Source of the DNA: JBDTGE01 sp050742975
Lineage (GTDB): Bacteria; Actinomycetota; Actinomycetes; Mycobacteriales; Jatrophihabitantaceae
DNA length: 61,327 nucleotides
Direction: 5' to 3'
NCBI GenBank assembly: GCA_050742975.1
Contig: JBOGDQ010000126.1
Span: forward strand, 1 to 61,327
Position numbers and translations under genes: made by a program. The notes beneath the pieces are model-generated. The model was not told the origin of the DNA. It searched no databases and saw only the letters and a program-made list of their open reading frames with translations. Shown in pieces: positions 32,704 through 41,997 of the stretch. Position 1 is the first letter of the stretch, and every line of letters begins with the position of its first letter.

Positions 32704-33446
32704 TCCGCGCCGAGTTCCTCAAGCTGCGCACTACCCAGGTCTGGTTCTGGCTGTTCCTGGCCGCGATCGCCCTCAGCGCGCTGTTCGTCATCGGCCCACT
32801 GGCGTCGCACAACGACGTCCGGACCGGTGCCGACGTCGCGCAGATGTTCGCGTCGGCGAGCATCGCGTACATCGTGATCTTCGTCCTCGGCGTCCTCGGC
32901 GTGACCACCGAGTTCCGCTATCAGACGATCACGGCGACCGTGCTCGCCACGCCGTCCCGGTGGGCGCTGATCACGGCGAAGATGATCTCGTACGCGATCC
33001 TCGGCCTGCTGTACGCGGCCGTCTGTCTGATCGTTCAGCTGGCGATCGCCATCCCGTGGCTGTCGGCGAAGGGCATCCACTACTCGCTCGGCAGCGACCA
33101 GATCCCGCACGCCCTGATCGCCGTGTTCGTCGTGCTCGCCCTGTTCGGGATCGTCGGCCTCGGCGCCGGAGCCCTGATCAAGAACCAGATCGTGGCGGTC
33201 ACCGTAGGGGTCATCTTCCTGGTCGCGATCCAGAACATCTTCATCGCGATACCGGGCGTCAAGCACATCTACCCGTTCCTGCCGGGTGGTGCCGTCAACG
33301 CGATCGTGCGGGTCGGTTCGGCCGACTCCTCGGTGAACGGGGTGCACCTGATGGGGGTGGCGGGCGGCGTGATCGTCCTGCTGCTGTGGGCCTTCATCCC
33401 GGCGATCCTCGGGGCCTCGATCACGATGAACCGCGACATCACCTGA
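32691..33446 (+). CDS. ABC-2 type transporter permease
   Basis: 251 residues with six hydrophobic helices and a short N-terminal amphipathic start MVRLIRAEFLKLRTT, characteristic of ABC-2 membrane subunits. FRYQTITATVLATPSRW lies in the first cytoplasmic loop. GTG at 32691 lies within the end of the ATPase gene. Together they should form a two-plus-two exporter; the substrate is unknown, and no immunity or biosynthetic gene is adjacent. Confidence 0.9.
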   Translation: MVRLIRAEFLKLRTTQVWFWLFLAAIALSALFVIGPLASHNDVRTGADVAQMFASASIAYIVIFVLGVLGVTTEFRYQTITATVLATPSRWALITAKMISYAILGLLYAAVCLIVQLAIAIPWLSAKGIHYSLGSDQIPHALIAVFVVLALFGIVGLGAGALIKNQIVAVTVGVIFLVAIQNIFIAIPGVKHIYPFLPGGAVNAIVRVGSADSSVNGVHLMGVAGGVIVLLLWAFIPAILGASITMNRDIT

Positions 33447-33505
33447 TCGGGATCTGCTGCGCCACTATCGGAGCAGCGCGCCTGCCCGGGGCTCGCCGCG
33501 ACGCG

Positions 33506-33511
33506 TAATCT
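33506..33511 (+). promoter_or_regulatory. -10 element candidate of kgd
   Basis: TAATCT lies 36 nt upstream of the kgd ATG. The -35 region is poor, so this is tentative. Confidence 0.3.
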
Positions 33512-33547
33512 GGAGCATTGGCACGCGGACGCGACAACGACTCGAGA

Positions 33548-36500
33548 ATGGCCGGGAACCCAGTGGCGACGACTGAACAGTCGACAGGCAGCGAACCCTC
33601 TAGCTCACCGAGCGACTTCGGCGCCAACGAATGGCTAGTCGAGGAGATGTACGAGCGGTACAAGTCCGACCCGTCCAGCGTCGATGCCGCGTGGCACGAC
33701 TTCTTCGAGGACTACCGCCCCGCGGCCGGCTCGGGCTCGCCCGCGGCCGCCGCTGCGCCGTCGCAGCCGAACGGCGCGACGCCGGCGATCGAGCCCGCGA
33801 AGCCCAAGCCGATGACGCCCGCGGCCAAGACCGTGACGCCCGCGCCGACGGCCGAGCGGGCGCCGGCCGAACCAGCCAAGCCGGAGCCCGAGCGCCAGCC
33901 GGCGAAGACGCAGGCAGAGCCGGCCAAGGCGGCACCCGCGAAGGCGGAGCCGCAGCCCGTGGCCGCCGGGACGACACAGCTGCGCGGGGCTGCCTCCCGC
34001 GTGGTGGCGAACATGCAGACGTCGCTGACCGTGCCGACGGCGACCAGCGTGCGTGCCGTCCCGGCCAAGCTGCTCGCCGACAACCGGGTCGTGATCAACA
34101 ACCACCTGCGCCGCTCCCGTGGCGGCAAGATCAGCTTCACCCACGTCATCGGCTTCGCGATCGTGCGCGCCCTGCACGACTACCCGGAGATGAACAAATA
34201 TTTCGCGGAGGTCGGAGGCAAGCCGGCCGTGGTCACGCCAGAGCACGTGAACCTCGGCATCGCCATCGACCTCGTGGGCAAGGACAACTCCCGCTCGCTG
34301 GTCGTCGCCTCGATCAAGAACTCCGAGACGATGGACTTCGCCGCGTTCTGGAACGCGTACGAGGACATCATCCGACGCGCGCGCAGCGGCAAGCTCGGAG
34401 CCGACGACTTCGCCGGCACCACGATCAGCCTCACCAACCCGGGCACGATCGGCACCAACCACTCGGTCCCACGGCTGATGGCCGGGCAGGGCACGATCGT
34501 CGGCGTCGGCGCGATGGAGTACCCGGCCGAGTTCAGCGGGATGAGCGACGACAAGCTGACCGAGCGCGCGATCAGCAAGATCATGACGCTCACCTCGACC
34601 TACGACCACCGCATCATCCAGGGCGCCCAGTCCGGCGAGTTCCTGCGCCGCATCCACCAACTGCTGCTGGCGGACGAGTTCTACGACGAGATCTTCGCCG
34701 CGCTGCGCATCCCGTACGAGCCGGTGCGCTGGCTGGTCGATCGCGACTTCCACCACGAGGGTCAGATCGGCAAGGACGCCCGCGTCATCGAGCTGATCAA
34801 CTCCTACCGCAGCCGCGGTCACCTGATGGCCGACACCGACCCGCTCGAGTACACGGTGCGCAAGCATCCGGACCTGGACATCACGCGGCACGGCCTGACG
34901 CTCTGGGACCTTGACCGCGAGTTCCCCGTCGACGGATTCGCCGGCGAGAAGCTGATGAAGCTGCGCGACATCCTCGGCGTGCTGCGCGACGCGTACTGCC
35001 GTCGCGTGGGCGTCGAGTACATGCACATCACCGATCCGGTGCAGCGCCGCTGGCTGCAGGAACACATCGAGATCAAGCACGGCCAGCCCACCCGCGAGCA
35101 GCAGTTGCACATCCTCGGCCGGCTGAACGTGGCCGAGGCGTTCGAGACGTTCCTGCAGACGAAGTATGTGGGCCAGAAGCGGTTCAGCCTCGAGGGCGCC
35201 GAGACGGTCATCGCCCTGCTCGACGCCGTGCTGGCCGAGGCCGCCGATGAGGAGCTGGACGAGGTGGTCGTCGGGATGCCGCACCGGGGCCGGCTGAACG
35301 TGCTCGCGAACATCGTCGGCAAGCCGTACGCGAAGATCTTCAACGAGTTCGAGGGCAACATCGACCCGGGCACCGCACAGGGCTCCGGTGACGTGAAGTA
35401 CCACCTCGGCGCCACCGGGACGTTCCATGCGCCGAGCGGCACGCAGATCGCGGTCGCCCTCACCGCCAACCCGTCGCACCTGGAAGCGGTCGATCCGGTG
35501 CTCGAAGGCATCGTGCGCGCGAAGCAGGACCTGCTGAACAAGGGCGAGGACGGGTACTCCGTACTGCCGGTCATGATGCACGGCGACGCGGCGTTCGCCG
35601 GCCAGGGCGTCGTCGCCGAGACGCTCAACCTGTCGCAGCTGCGCGGGTACCGGACCGGCGGCACCGTCCACGTCGTCGTCAACAACCAGGTCGGCTTCAC
35701 CACCTCGCCGTCCGCGTCACGCTCGTCGCTGTACTGCACGGACATCGCGCGGATGATCGCCGCGCCGATCTTTCACGTGAACGGCGACGATCCCGAGGCG
35801 TGCGTGCGGGTCGCGAAGCTGGCGGTCGAGTACCGGCGGGAGTTCCGCAAGGACGTCGTGATCGACATGGTGTGTTACCGGCGTCGGGGGCACAACGAGG
35901 CCGACAACCCGTCCTTCACCCAGCCCCAGATGTACGACATCATCGACGGCAAGCGCAGCGTGCGAAAGCTGTACACGGAGGCGCTCGTCGGCCGCGGCGA
36001 CATCACCCTCGAGGACGCCGAGCACGCGCTCAAGGACTTCCAGGCCCAGCTGGAGAAGGTCTTCGTCGAGACACGCAACGCGTCGGACAAGGCGGCGCCG
36101 GAACCGCGGATCGAGAACACCACGCCGTCGCAGCAGGTCACCACCGCGGTGAGCCTGGACGTGATCAAGCGGATCGCCGAGGCGTACGCCAACCCGCCCG
36201 AGGGGTTCACGCTGCACCCGCGGCTCAAGCCGCAGATCGACCGCCGAATCGCGATGGCGAGCAACGGCGGCGTCGACTGGGCCACGGCCGAGCTGTTCGC
36301 CTTCGGTGCGCTGGTGCTGGAGGGACGGGCGGTGCGCCTGGCCGGCCAGGACTCGCGTCGGGGCACGTTCACGCAGCGACACGCGACGCTGATCGACCGC
36401 AACACCGGCACCGAGTACACGCCGTTGCGCGAGCTCTCACCCGAGCAGGCCCCGTTCTGGGCCTACGACTCGCTGCTGAGCGAGTACGCCGCGATGGGCT

Positions 36501-37288
36501 TCGAGTACGGCTACTCCGTCGTGCGCGAGGACGCGCTGGTCTGCTGGGAGGCGCAGTTCGGCGACTTCGTCGACGGCGCGCAGACGATCATCGACGAGTT
36601 CATCGCCTCCGGCGAGGCGAAGTGGGGCCAGCGCTCGGCCGTGTCGCTGCTGCTGCCGCACGGTCACGAGGGCCAGGGTCCGGACCACTCGTCCGGCCGT
36701 CCCGAGCGCTTCCTGCTGCTGGCGGCCGAGAACAACATGACGGTCGCGATCTGCTCCTCGCCCGCGAACTACTTCCACCTGCTGCGCCGCCAGGGCCTGT
36801 CCCCGGTTCGTCGCCCGCTGATCGCGTTCACGCCGAAGTCGCTGCGGCGGCTGAAGGCGGCGACCAGCGAGATCGACGAGTTCACGACCGGTACGTTCCA
36901 GCCGGTGCTCGCGGACGACCGCGCGGACCCGGCCCAGGTGCGCCGCGTGCTGCTGTGCAGCGGCAAGGTCTACTACGATCTGGCCGCCGCGCGGGAGGCG
37001 CAGGAGCGAAACGATGTCGCGGTCGTGCGGATCGAGCAGCTGTACCCGCTGCCGGCCGAGCAGATCCGCGCGGAGCTCGCCAAGTACCCGGACGCCGAGC
37101 TGGTGTGGGTACAGGAGGAGCCGGCGAACCAGGGAGCCTGGCCGTTCATCGCGCTGAACCTGCCCGAGCACCTCGGTGGACGCCCGCTGCTGCGCGCCTC
37201 TCGCCGGGCGTCGGCCTCCCCCGCCGTCGGCTCGCTCAGCATCCACGAGGCCCAGCAGCGCGAGATCGTCGCGACCGCGTTCGCCTGA
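33548..37288 (+). CDS. kgd: Multifunctional 2-oxoglutarate metabolism enzyme (KGD/SucA)
   Basis: Fused E2-E1 2-oxoglutarate decarboxylase/dehydrogenase of the TCA cycle, 1246 residues from ATG at 33548 (an in-frame TTG at 33518 is less likely). Order: an E1 N-terminal segment GANEWLVEEMY, an Ala/Pro/Lys-rich linker (about 50-145), an E2 acyltransferase-like domain (about 145-370) with STYDHRIIQGAQSGEF, then the thiamine-dependent E1 domain with MPHRGRLNVL, GDAAFAGQG (near 680) and VVNNQVGFTTSP. As in mycobacterial KGD, the usual Asp of DHRxxDG is Gln, and no lipoyl domain is present. Two downstream genes follow closely. Confidence 0.96.
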   Translation: MAGNPVATTEQSTGSEPSSSPSDFGANEWLVEEMYERYKSDPSSVDAAWHDFFEDYRPAAGSGSPAAAAAPSQPNGATPAIEPAKPKPMTPAAKTVTPAPTAERAPAEPAKPEPERQPAKTQAEPAKAAPAKAEPQPVAAGTTQLRGAASRVVANMQTSLTVPTATSVRAVPAKLLADNRVVINNHLRRSRGGKISFTHVIGFAIVRALHDYPEMNKYFAEVGGKPAVVTPEHVNLGIAIDLVGKDNSRSLVVASIKNSETMDFAAFWNAYEDIIRRARSGKLGADDFAGTTISLTNPGTIGTNHSVPRLMAGQGTIVGVGAMEYPAEFSGMSDDKLTERAISKIMTLTSTYDHRIIQGAQSGEFLRRIHQLLLADEFYDEIFAALRIPYEPVRWLVDRDFHHEGQIGKDARVIELINSYRSRGHLMADTDPLEYTVRKHPDLDITRHGLTLWDLDREFPVDGFAGEKLMKLRDILGVLRDAYCRRVGVEYMHITDPVQRRWLQEHIEIKHGQPTREQQLHILGRLNVAEAFETFLQTKYVGQKRFSLEGAETVIALLDAVLAEAADEELDEVVVGMPHRGRLNVLANIVGKPYAKIFNEFEGNIDPGTAQGSGDVKYHLGATGTFHAPSGTQIAVALTANPSHLEAVDPVLEGIVRAKQDLLNKGEDGYSVLPVMMHGDAAFAGQGVVAETLNLSQLRGYRTGGTVHVVVNNQVGFTTSPSASRSSLYCTDIARMIAAPIFHVNGDDPEACVRVAKLAVEYRREFRKDVVIDMVCYRRRGHNEADNPSFTQPQMYDIIDGKRSVRKLYTEALVGRGDITLEDAEHALKDFQAQLEKVFVETRNASDKAAPEPRIENTTPSQQVTTAVSLDVIKRIAEAYANPPEGFTLHPRLKPQIDRRIAMASNGGVDWATAELFAFGALVLEGRAVRLAGQDSRRGTFTQRHATLIDRNTGTEYTPLRELSPEQAPFWAYDSLLSEYAAMGFEYGYSVVREDALVCWEAQFGDFVDGAQTIIDEFIASGEAKWGQRSAVSLLLPHGHEGQGPDHSSGRPERFLLLAAENNMTVAICSSPANYFHLLRRQGLSPVRRPLIAFTPKSLRRLKAATSEIDEFTTGTFQPVLADDRADPAQVRRVLLCSGKVYYDLAAAREAQERNDVAVVRIEQLYPLPAEQIRAELAKYPDAELVWVQEEPANQGAWPFIALNLPEHLGGRPLLRASRRASASPAVGSLSIHEAQQREIVATAFA

Positions 37289-37293
37289 CTGCG

Positions 37294-38286
37294 ATGAAAC
37301 CGATCCGCTGGGGCATCCTCGGCGCGGGCACGATCGCGGCGACGTTCAGCGGCGATCTCGCCATGGCGCCCGGCAGCACGATCGCCGCCGTCGCCGCGCG
37401 GGACGGTGATCGTGCGGCTGCCTTCGCCGCGCAGCTCGGTGTCGCGCGGTCGTACGGCTCGTACCAGGAACTCGTCGATGACCCGGACGTCGACGTCGTC
37501 TACATCGCGACCACCCATGCGCAGCACCATGATCAAGCACTGCTCGCCCTGCGGGCGGGAAAGCCGGTGCTGGTCGAGAAGGCTTTCGCGCTCAACGCCC
37601 GCCAGGCATCCGAAGTGGTCGACGAAGCGCGCGCCCGATCGCTGTTCTGCATGGAGGGCATGTGGATGCGGTTGCATCCGCTGATCGGCCATGCCGTGCA
37701 GATCGCGCAGTCGGGCGAGATCGGCGACGTCGTTGGTGTGCGGGCAGACCTGTCGAAGATCTTCGACTACGACCCCAGGGGACGCCTGTTCGACCTCGAG
37801 GTCGGCGGCGGCGCCCTGCTCGACCTGGGCGTGTACCCGGTCACGCTGGCCTGGCTGATCCTCGGCCCGCCGGACACCGTGCACGCGACCGGATCGCTGG
37901 CCCCGACCGGTACCGACCTCACCGCCGCGCTGCAGTGGGGATACGCGGACGGACGGGCAGGGCAGATCTACTGCAGCGCGAACAGCGAGAGCCCGTACGC
38001 GGCGCTGGTCAGTGGAACGGCCGGCTGGATCCGGTTCGAGGGCCGGATGCACCATCCGACCGCGCTCACCGTACATACCGCCGACGGCGACCGGGCTATC
38101 GCCGCGCCGCCGCTCGAGGGCAACGGGTTCGGGTGGGAGATCGCCGAGGTCGAGCGATGCCTGCGCACCGGCGCGACCGAGAGCCGACTCGTCCCGCTCG
38201 AGGACACGGTTGCCATCCTGCAGGTACTCGACGAGGCGCGCCGACAACTCGGCGTCCGCTACCCGGCCGATTCAGAAAGCGAATGA
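37294..38286 (+). CDS. Gfo/Idh/MocA family oxidoreductase
   Basis: 330 residues: N-terminal Rossmann domain with WGILGAGTIAATF and VEKAFALN (the EKP-like motif, here EKA), and a C-terminal alpha/beta domain with GALLDLGVYPVTLAW, as in trans-1,2-dihydrobenzene-1,2-diol or glucose-fructose dehydrogenase-like members. Substrate unknown. Start ATG at 37294, 5 bp after kgd, so probably co-transcribed. The change from Pro to Ala after the catalytic Lys is unusual for the family. Confidence 0.88.
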   Translation: MKPIRWGILGAGTIAATFSGDLAMAPGSTIAAVAARDGDRAAAFAAQLGVARSYGSYQELVDDPDVDVVYIATTHAQHHDQALLALRAGKPVLVEKAFALNARQASEVVDEARARSLFCMEGMWMRLHPLIGHAVQIAQSGEIGDVVGVRADLSKIFDYDPRGRLFDLEVGGGALLDLGVYPVTLAWLILGPPDTVHATGSLAPTGTDLTAALQWGYADGRAGQIYCSANSESPYAALVSGTAGWIRFEGRMHHPTALTVHTADGDRAIAAPPLEGNGFGWEIAEVERCLRTGATESRLVPLEDTVAILQVLDEARRQLGVRYPADSESE

Positions 38287-38290
38287 GCGC

Positions 38291-38467
38291 ATGTACTTCA
38301 CCGACCGAGGCATCGAGGAGCTCATTGAACGGCGCGGGGACGAGCGGGTCACGCTGGAGTGGCTGGGCGAGCGGCTGCAGACGTTCGTCGACGTCCACCC
38401 CGAGTTCGAGAGCGCCGCTGACCGATTCGCGACCTGGCTGGCCCGAGCCGACGACGAGGACGACTAA
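38291..38467 (+). CDS. Small acidic protein, DUF6104-like
   Basis: 58 residues, MYFTDRGIEELIERRG to the acidic end DDEDD, strongly charged and helical. It resembles the short conserved protein that follows kgd/sucA in many actinobacteria (DUF6104); this family call is from memory of that context. ATG at 38291 is 4 bp after the oxidoreductase stop. Its stop overlaps by 4 bp with the end of the convergent YczE-like gene. Confidence 0.75.
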   Translation: MYFTDRGIEELIERRGDERVTLEWLGERLQTFVDVHPEFESAADRFATWLARADDEDD

Positions 38468-39102
38468 CAGGCCTCGGCCGCTACGATGGCGTCGCCTTCG
38501 GCTACCTGGACGACAGGTCGGGTGTCGAGGACGCGCATGAAGAACTGGGCCAGCGGGCCGATGGCGACCGCGTAGAGCACGGTGCCGACACCGACCGTTC
38601 CGCCGAGCAGCCAGCCGACCGTGAGCACGCTCACCTCCAGGCAGGTGCGGGTGAGCCGGATCGAGCGGCCGGTGCGGCGCGCCAGGCCGGTCATCAGGCC
38701 GTCGCGCGGGCCCGGCCCGAAGTGCGCGCCGATGTACAAGCCGGTCGCGATGCCGCCGATGAGCACGCCGGCGACCATGCACGCGATCCGCCAGCCGAGC
38801 GCGTGCACGTGGGGCAGCCACTGCAGGCACGCGTTCATCGAGACGCCGATCAGGACGACGTTGCTGATCGTGCCCAGCCCGGGCATCTGGCGCAGCGGGA
38901 TCCACAGCAGCAGGACGGCCGCGCCGACCAGGATCAGGACGGTGCCGATCGCCAGGCCGACGTGTTTGGACAGCCCCTGGTGGAACACGTCCCACGGATC
39001 CAGGCCGAGACCCGAGCGCACCTGCAGCGCACCGCCCAGCCCGTAGATCAGCAGGCCAATGTAGAGCTGAATCAGCCGCCTTGGCAGTCCACCACGAGTC
39101 AC
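38464..39102 (-). CDS. YczE/YyaS/YitT-family membrane protein
   Basis: 212 residues with five predicted helices and the family motifs YGLGGALQVRSGLGLDPWDVFHQG near the N-terminus and GAHFGPGPRDGLMTGL in the middle. GTG at 39102 is chosen as the start of the conserved region; an open frame to 39750 only shadows the regulator. It is divergent from a MocR regulator, a pairing seen widely (yczR-yczE), which suggests the regulator controls it. Transport substrate unknown. Confidence 0.87.
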   Translation of the reverse strand: MTRGGLPRRLIQLYIGLLIYGLGGALQVRSGLGLDPWDVFHQGLSKHVGLAIGTVLILVGAAVLLLWIPLRQMPGLGTISNVVLIGVSMNACLQWLPHVHALGWRIACMVAGVLIGGIATGLYIGAHFGPGPRDGLMTGLARRTGRSIRLTRTCLEVSVLTVGWLLGGTVGVGTVLYAVAIGPLAQFFMRVLDTRPVVQVAEGDAIVAAEAC

Positions 39103-39152
39103 GTCGGCCAGCCTGCCAGCCACGTCCAGGCAATATCGCGGGCCAATCAGCG

Positions 39153-39184
39153 CACAGTGGCTCCATCGAGCAGGCCATTGTGGC
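39153..39184. promoter_or_regulatory. Direct repeats in the yczE-mocR intergenic region
   Basis: CACAGTGGC (39153-39161) and CATTGTGGC (39176-39184) repeat with a 23-bp offset, just before the mocR ATG. MocR regulators are known to bind direct repeats spaced by about two turns, so this is a candidate site. Confidence 0.35.
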
Positions 39185-39195
39185 ACGATGAAGCG

Positions 39196-40638
39196 ATGGC
39201 ACCCGTATCGCGGATCGGCGGCCGTGCGCTCGCCGCGCTGCTTCCCGACGTGCGCACCCTGCCCGGCCCGGTGTACTCCGCACTCGGCGACGCCATCACG
39301 GCGCTCGTGCTCGACGGCCGTATCGCGACCGAGACCCGGCTGCCGTCCGAGCGGGAGCTGGCGAGCGCGCTGCGGCTCAGCCGGGCGACCGTCACCGCCG
39401 CCTACGACGCGCTGCGGACCGGCGGGTATCTGGCCAGCCGCACCGGGTCGGGCAGCTACGTGAGCGTCCCGGCCGGATCGCGACCACGCCAGTCGCTCGC
39501 CCGCTGGGCAACGTCGAGCACGCAGGTCGACGACGTCATCGATCTGTCCTGCGGCGCGCTGCCGGCACCGGCCGGCGTCCTCGGCCCGGCTATCGCGGCG
39601 GCCACCGCGCAGCTCGGCCCGTACACGCTCGGCGACGGCTACGACCCGGCCGGGATCACCGTCCTGCGCACCGCCGTTGCCGAGCGGTTCGCCTCGCGCA
39701 GCGTGCCCACGGCGCCCGATCAGGTGCTGATCACGAGCGGGGCCCTGCACGGGCTGGACCTGCTCCTGCGGCTGCTGGCCGGCCCCGGCGACCGGGTGCT
39801 CACCGAACTGCCCACCTACCCCGGCGCCCTGGACGCCATCCGCGCGAACGGCGCCCGCGTCGTCCCGGTGCCGATGTCCGCGGCCGGGGGCTGGCAGGCC
39901 GAACAGCTGCAGGCGACGCTGCGGCAGACCTCACCGCGGCTCGCCTACCTGACCCCGGACTTCCACAACCCGACCGGCGCGCAGATGGACGAGCCGACGC
40001 GTCGCAGTGTCCTGCGCGCGGCTCGGCAGACGGGCACCACCGTGATCGTCGACGAGTCGTTCGTGGGGGTCGGGTTCGTCGCGGACGAGCGTCCGAGCGC
40101 GTCCATCGATCCGTCCGTCATCACCCTGGGCTCGCTGTCCAAGCCGGTGTGGGGCGGGCTCCGGATCGGCTGGGTGCGCGCGTCGGCCGAGCTGATCTCG
40201 CGCCTGGCGGCGCTGCGGGCGTCGATCGACATGGGCGGTGCGGTGCTCGATCAGCTCATCGCCACCGAGCTGTTCGATCAGCTCGACCGGATCCAGGCTG
40301 CCCGCGTTCTCGAACTGCGGCCGCAGCGTGATGCACTGGTCGCGGCCCTCGCTCGCGAACTGCCGCAGTGGCGGGTCACGGTGCCGCAGGGTGGGCTGTC
40401 GCTGTGGGCCGAACTCGACGCACCGCTGTCGACGCCACTGACCCTGCTGGCCATGCCCGCCGGAGTGGTGGTCGTGCCCGGTTCGCGATTCGGCATCGAC
40501 GGCACGCTGGAGCGCTTCCTGCGCCTGCCCTACTCGCTGCCGGCCGATCGCCTCGAGGCTGCGGTGCGCCGGCTGGCCGGCGTCTGGTCGCAGCTCGACC
40601 GATCCGGGATCGCCCAACGCCAACTCGTGGTCGCGTGA
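39196..40638 (+). CDS. MocR/PdxR-type regulator (GntR domain fused to aminotransferase-like domain)
   Basis: 480 residues: an N-terminal GntR winged helix (about 25-90, LPSERELASALRLSRATVTAAYDAL), a short linker, and a fold-type I aminotransferase domain (about 115-470) with DFHNPTGAQMD and the PLP lysine Lys316 in SLSKPVWGGLRIGW. MocR proteins sense PLP or amino-group ligands and are not enzymes. It faces the YczE-like gene across 93 bp. It is less like PdxR of vitamin B6 synthesis because no pdxST genes are near. Confidence 0.9.
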   Translation: MAPVSRIGGRALAALLPDVRTLPGPVYSALGDAITALVLDGRIATETRLPSERELASALRLSRATVTAAYDALRTGGYLASRTGSGSYVSVPAGSRPRQSLARWATSSTQVDDVIDLSCGALPAPAGVLGPAIAAATAQLGPYTLGDGYDPAGITVLRTAVAERFASRSVPTAPDQVLITSGALHGLDLLLRLLAGPGDRVLTELPTYPGALDAIRANGARVVPVPMSAAGGWQAEQLQATLRQTSPRLAYLTPDFHNPTGAQMDEPTRRSVLRAARQTGTTVIVDESFVGVGFVADERPSASIDPSVITLGSLSKPVWGGLRIGWVRASAELISRLAALRASIDMGGAVLDQLIATELFDQLDRIQAARVLELRPQRDALVAALARELPQWRVTVPQGGLSLWAELDAPLSTPLTLLAMPAGVVVVPGSRFGIDGTLERFLRLPYSLPADRLEAAVRRLAGVWSQLDRSGIAQRQLVVA

Positions 40639-40677
40639 CTGTGTGGGGCCGTCTTGGGCTGCGCTCCGCCGGGGAGG

Positions 40678-41847
40678 TCACCCACTGTCTTGGGCGACCC
40701 CGTCGGCGCGTGCCTGCTCGGCCACCGCCGCCGCAACGGCGGGAGCCACGCGCGAGTCGAACGGCGTCGGGACGATGTACTCCGCCGTCAGCGCATCACC
40801 GACCACGTCGCCGAGGGCGCCCGCCGCGGCCAGCTTCATGTTCTCGGTGATCGCCACCGCGTGGGCGTCGAACGCCCCGGCGAACACGCCGGGAAACGCC
40901 AGCACGTTGTTGATCTGGTTCGGGTAGTCACTTCGCCCGGTGGCGACGACCGCCGCGTGCCGGTGCGCGACCTCGGGATCGACCTCGGGGTTCGGGTTCG
41001 CGAGCGCGAAGATGATCGAATCGCTCGCCATGGTGGCGACCGCGGTCTCGGTCACCGCGCCGGCAGACAGGCCCAGGAACACGTCTGCCCCGGCGAGCGC
41101 GTCCACCATCGGGCCGACGAGCCCGGCCCGGTTCGTGGTGCGCGCCAGCCCGTCCTTGACCGTGGTCAACCCGTCGCGCCCGGGGTGCAGGATCCCGCGG
41201 GAGTCGGCCACCGCGATGTCACCGATACCCGCCGCCAGCAGGATCTTCGTGCACGCGACGCCGGCCGCACCCGCGCCCGAGACGACGACGCGCAGGTCGC
41301 CGAGCGAGCGTCCGGTGATGCGCGCGGCGTTGCGCAGCGCGGCGAGCACGACGATCGCGGTGCCGTGCTGATCGTCGTGGAAGACGGGGATGTCGAGCCG
41401 CTCGCGCAGCCGGGCCTCGATGTCGAAACAGCGCGGCGCGGAGATGTCCTCGAGGTTGATCCCGCCGAAGGACGGCGCGATGCGCGCGACCGTCTCGACG
41501 ATCTCGTCCGCATCGGTCGTGTCGAGCACGATCGGCACGGCGTTCAACCCGGCGAACTCGCTGAACAGCGCGACCTTGCCCTCCATGACCGGCAGCGCGG
41601 CCGCCGGCCCGATGTTGCCCAGCCCGAGCACCGCCGTGCCGTCACTGACGACGGCCACCAGGCGCGAGCGCCAGGTGTACCTGCGGGCAAGGGACTCGTC
41701 GGCGGCAATCGCGGTGCAGACGTCGGCGACGCCGGGCGTGTAGGCGAGCGACAGCGACTCGCGATCGGTCAGCGGCATCAGGCTGCGCACGACGAGCTTG
41801 CCGCCCTCGTGCACGCGGAACACCTTGCTCTGCGGATCGAACCCCAC
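40678..41847 (-). CDS. NAD(P)-dependent malic enzyme
   Basis: Oxidative decarboxylation of malate to pyruvate. GTG at 41847 has GGGAG 8 nt upstream; 389 residues, the short bacterial type without a phosphotransacetylase domain. Motifs: YTPGVADVC (36-44), GLGNIGPAAALPVMEGK with the catalytic Lys near 88, FHDDQHGTA, and the Rossmann motif VVSGAGAAGVA. An open frame to 41997 upstream is not supported. It converges on the mocR gene, 39 bp away. Confidence 0.93.
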   Translation of the reverse strand: MGFDPQSKVFRVHEGGKLVVRSLMPLTDRESLSLAYTPGVADVCTAIAADESLARRYTWRSRLVAVVSDGTAVLGLGNIGPAAALPVMEGKVALFSEFAGLNAVPIVLDTTDADEIVETVARIAPSFGGINLEDISAPRCFDIEARLRERLDIPVFHDDQHGTAIVVLAALRNAARITGRSLGDLRVVVSGAGAAGVACTKILLAAGIGDIAVADSRGILHPGRDGLTTVKDGLARTTNRAGLVGPMVDALAGADVFLGLSAGAVTETAVATMASDSIIFALANPNPEVDPEVAHRHAAVVATGRSDYPNQINNVLAFPGVFAGAFDAHAVAITENMKLAAAGALGDVVGDALTAEYIVPTPFDSRVAPAVAAAVAEQARADGVAQDSG

Positions 41848-41997
41848 TGCCGGCGCTCCCCTGTTCGCTGCTCGATGGATGCCAGCTCCCGGCCAGGTTA
41901 CGGCGCAGGGCCAGCAGTAAGACCGGGGTTCGCCCGATCCTCCGAGTCTGTCATGTCCCGCACCGTAAGCGGTACCCGCCTGCGAGGCGTACGCCAC

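Noticed and set aside
33720..33985. Ala/Pro/Lys-rich repeat in kgd as a novel domain
   Set aside because: This is the flexible linker normally found between the N-terminal segment and the E2 domain of KGD proteins.
33635..35671. 678-codon open frame antisense to kgd
   Set aside because: Lies wholly within the well-supported KGD gene and has a biased, Val/Arg/Asp-rich composition without motifs.
39103..39750. Upstream extension of the YczE-like gene
   Set aside because: It is antisense to the MocR gene; the conserved membrane protein begins at the GTG at 39102.
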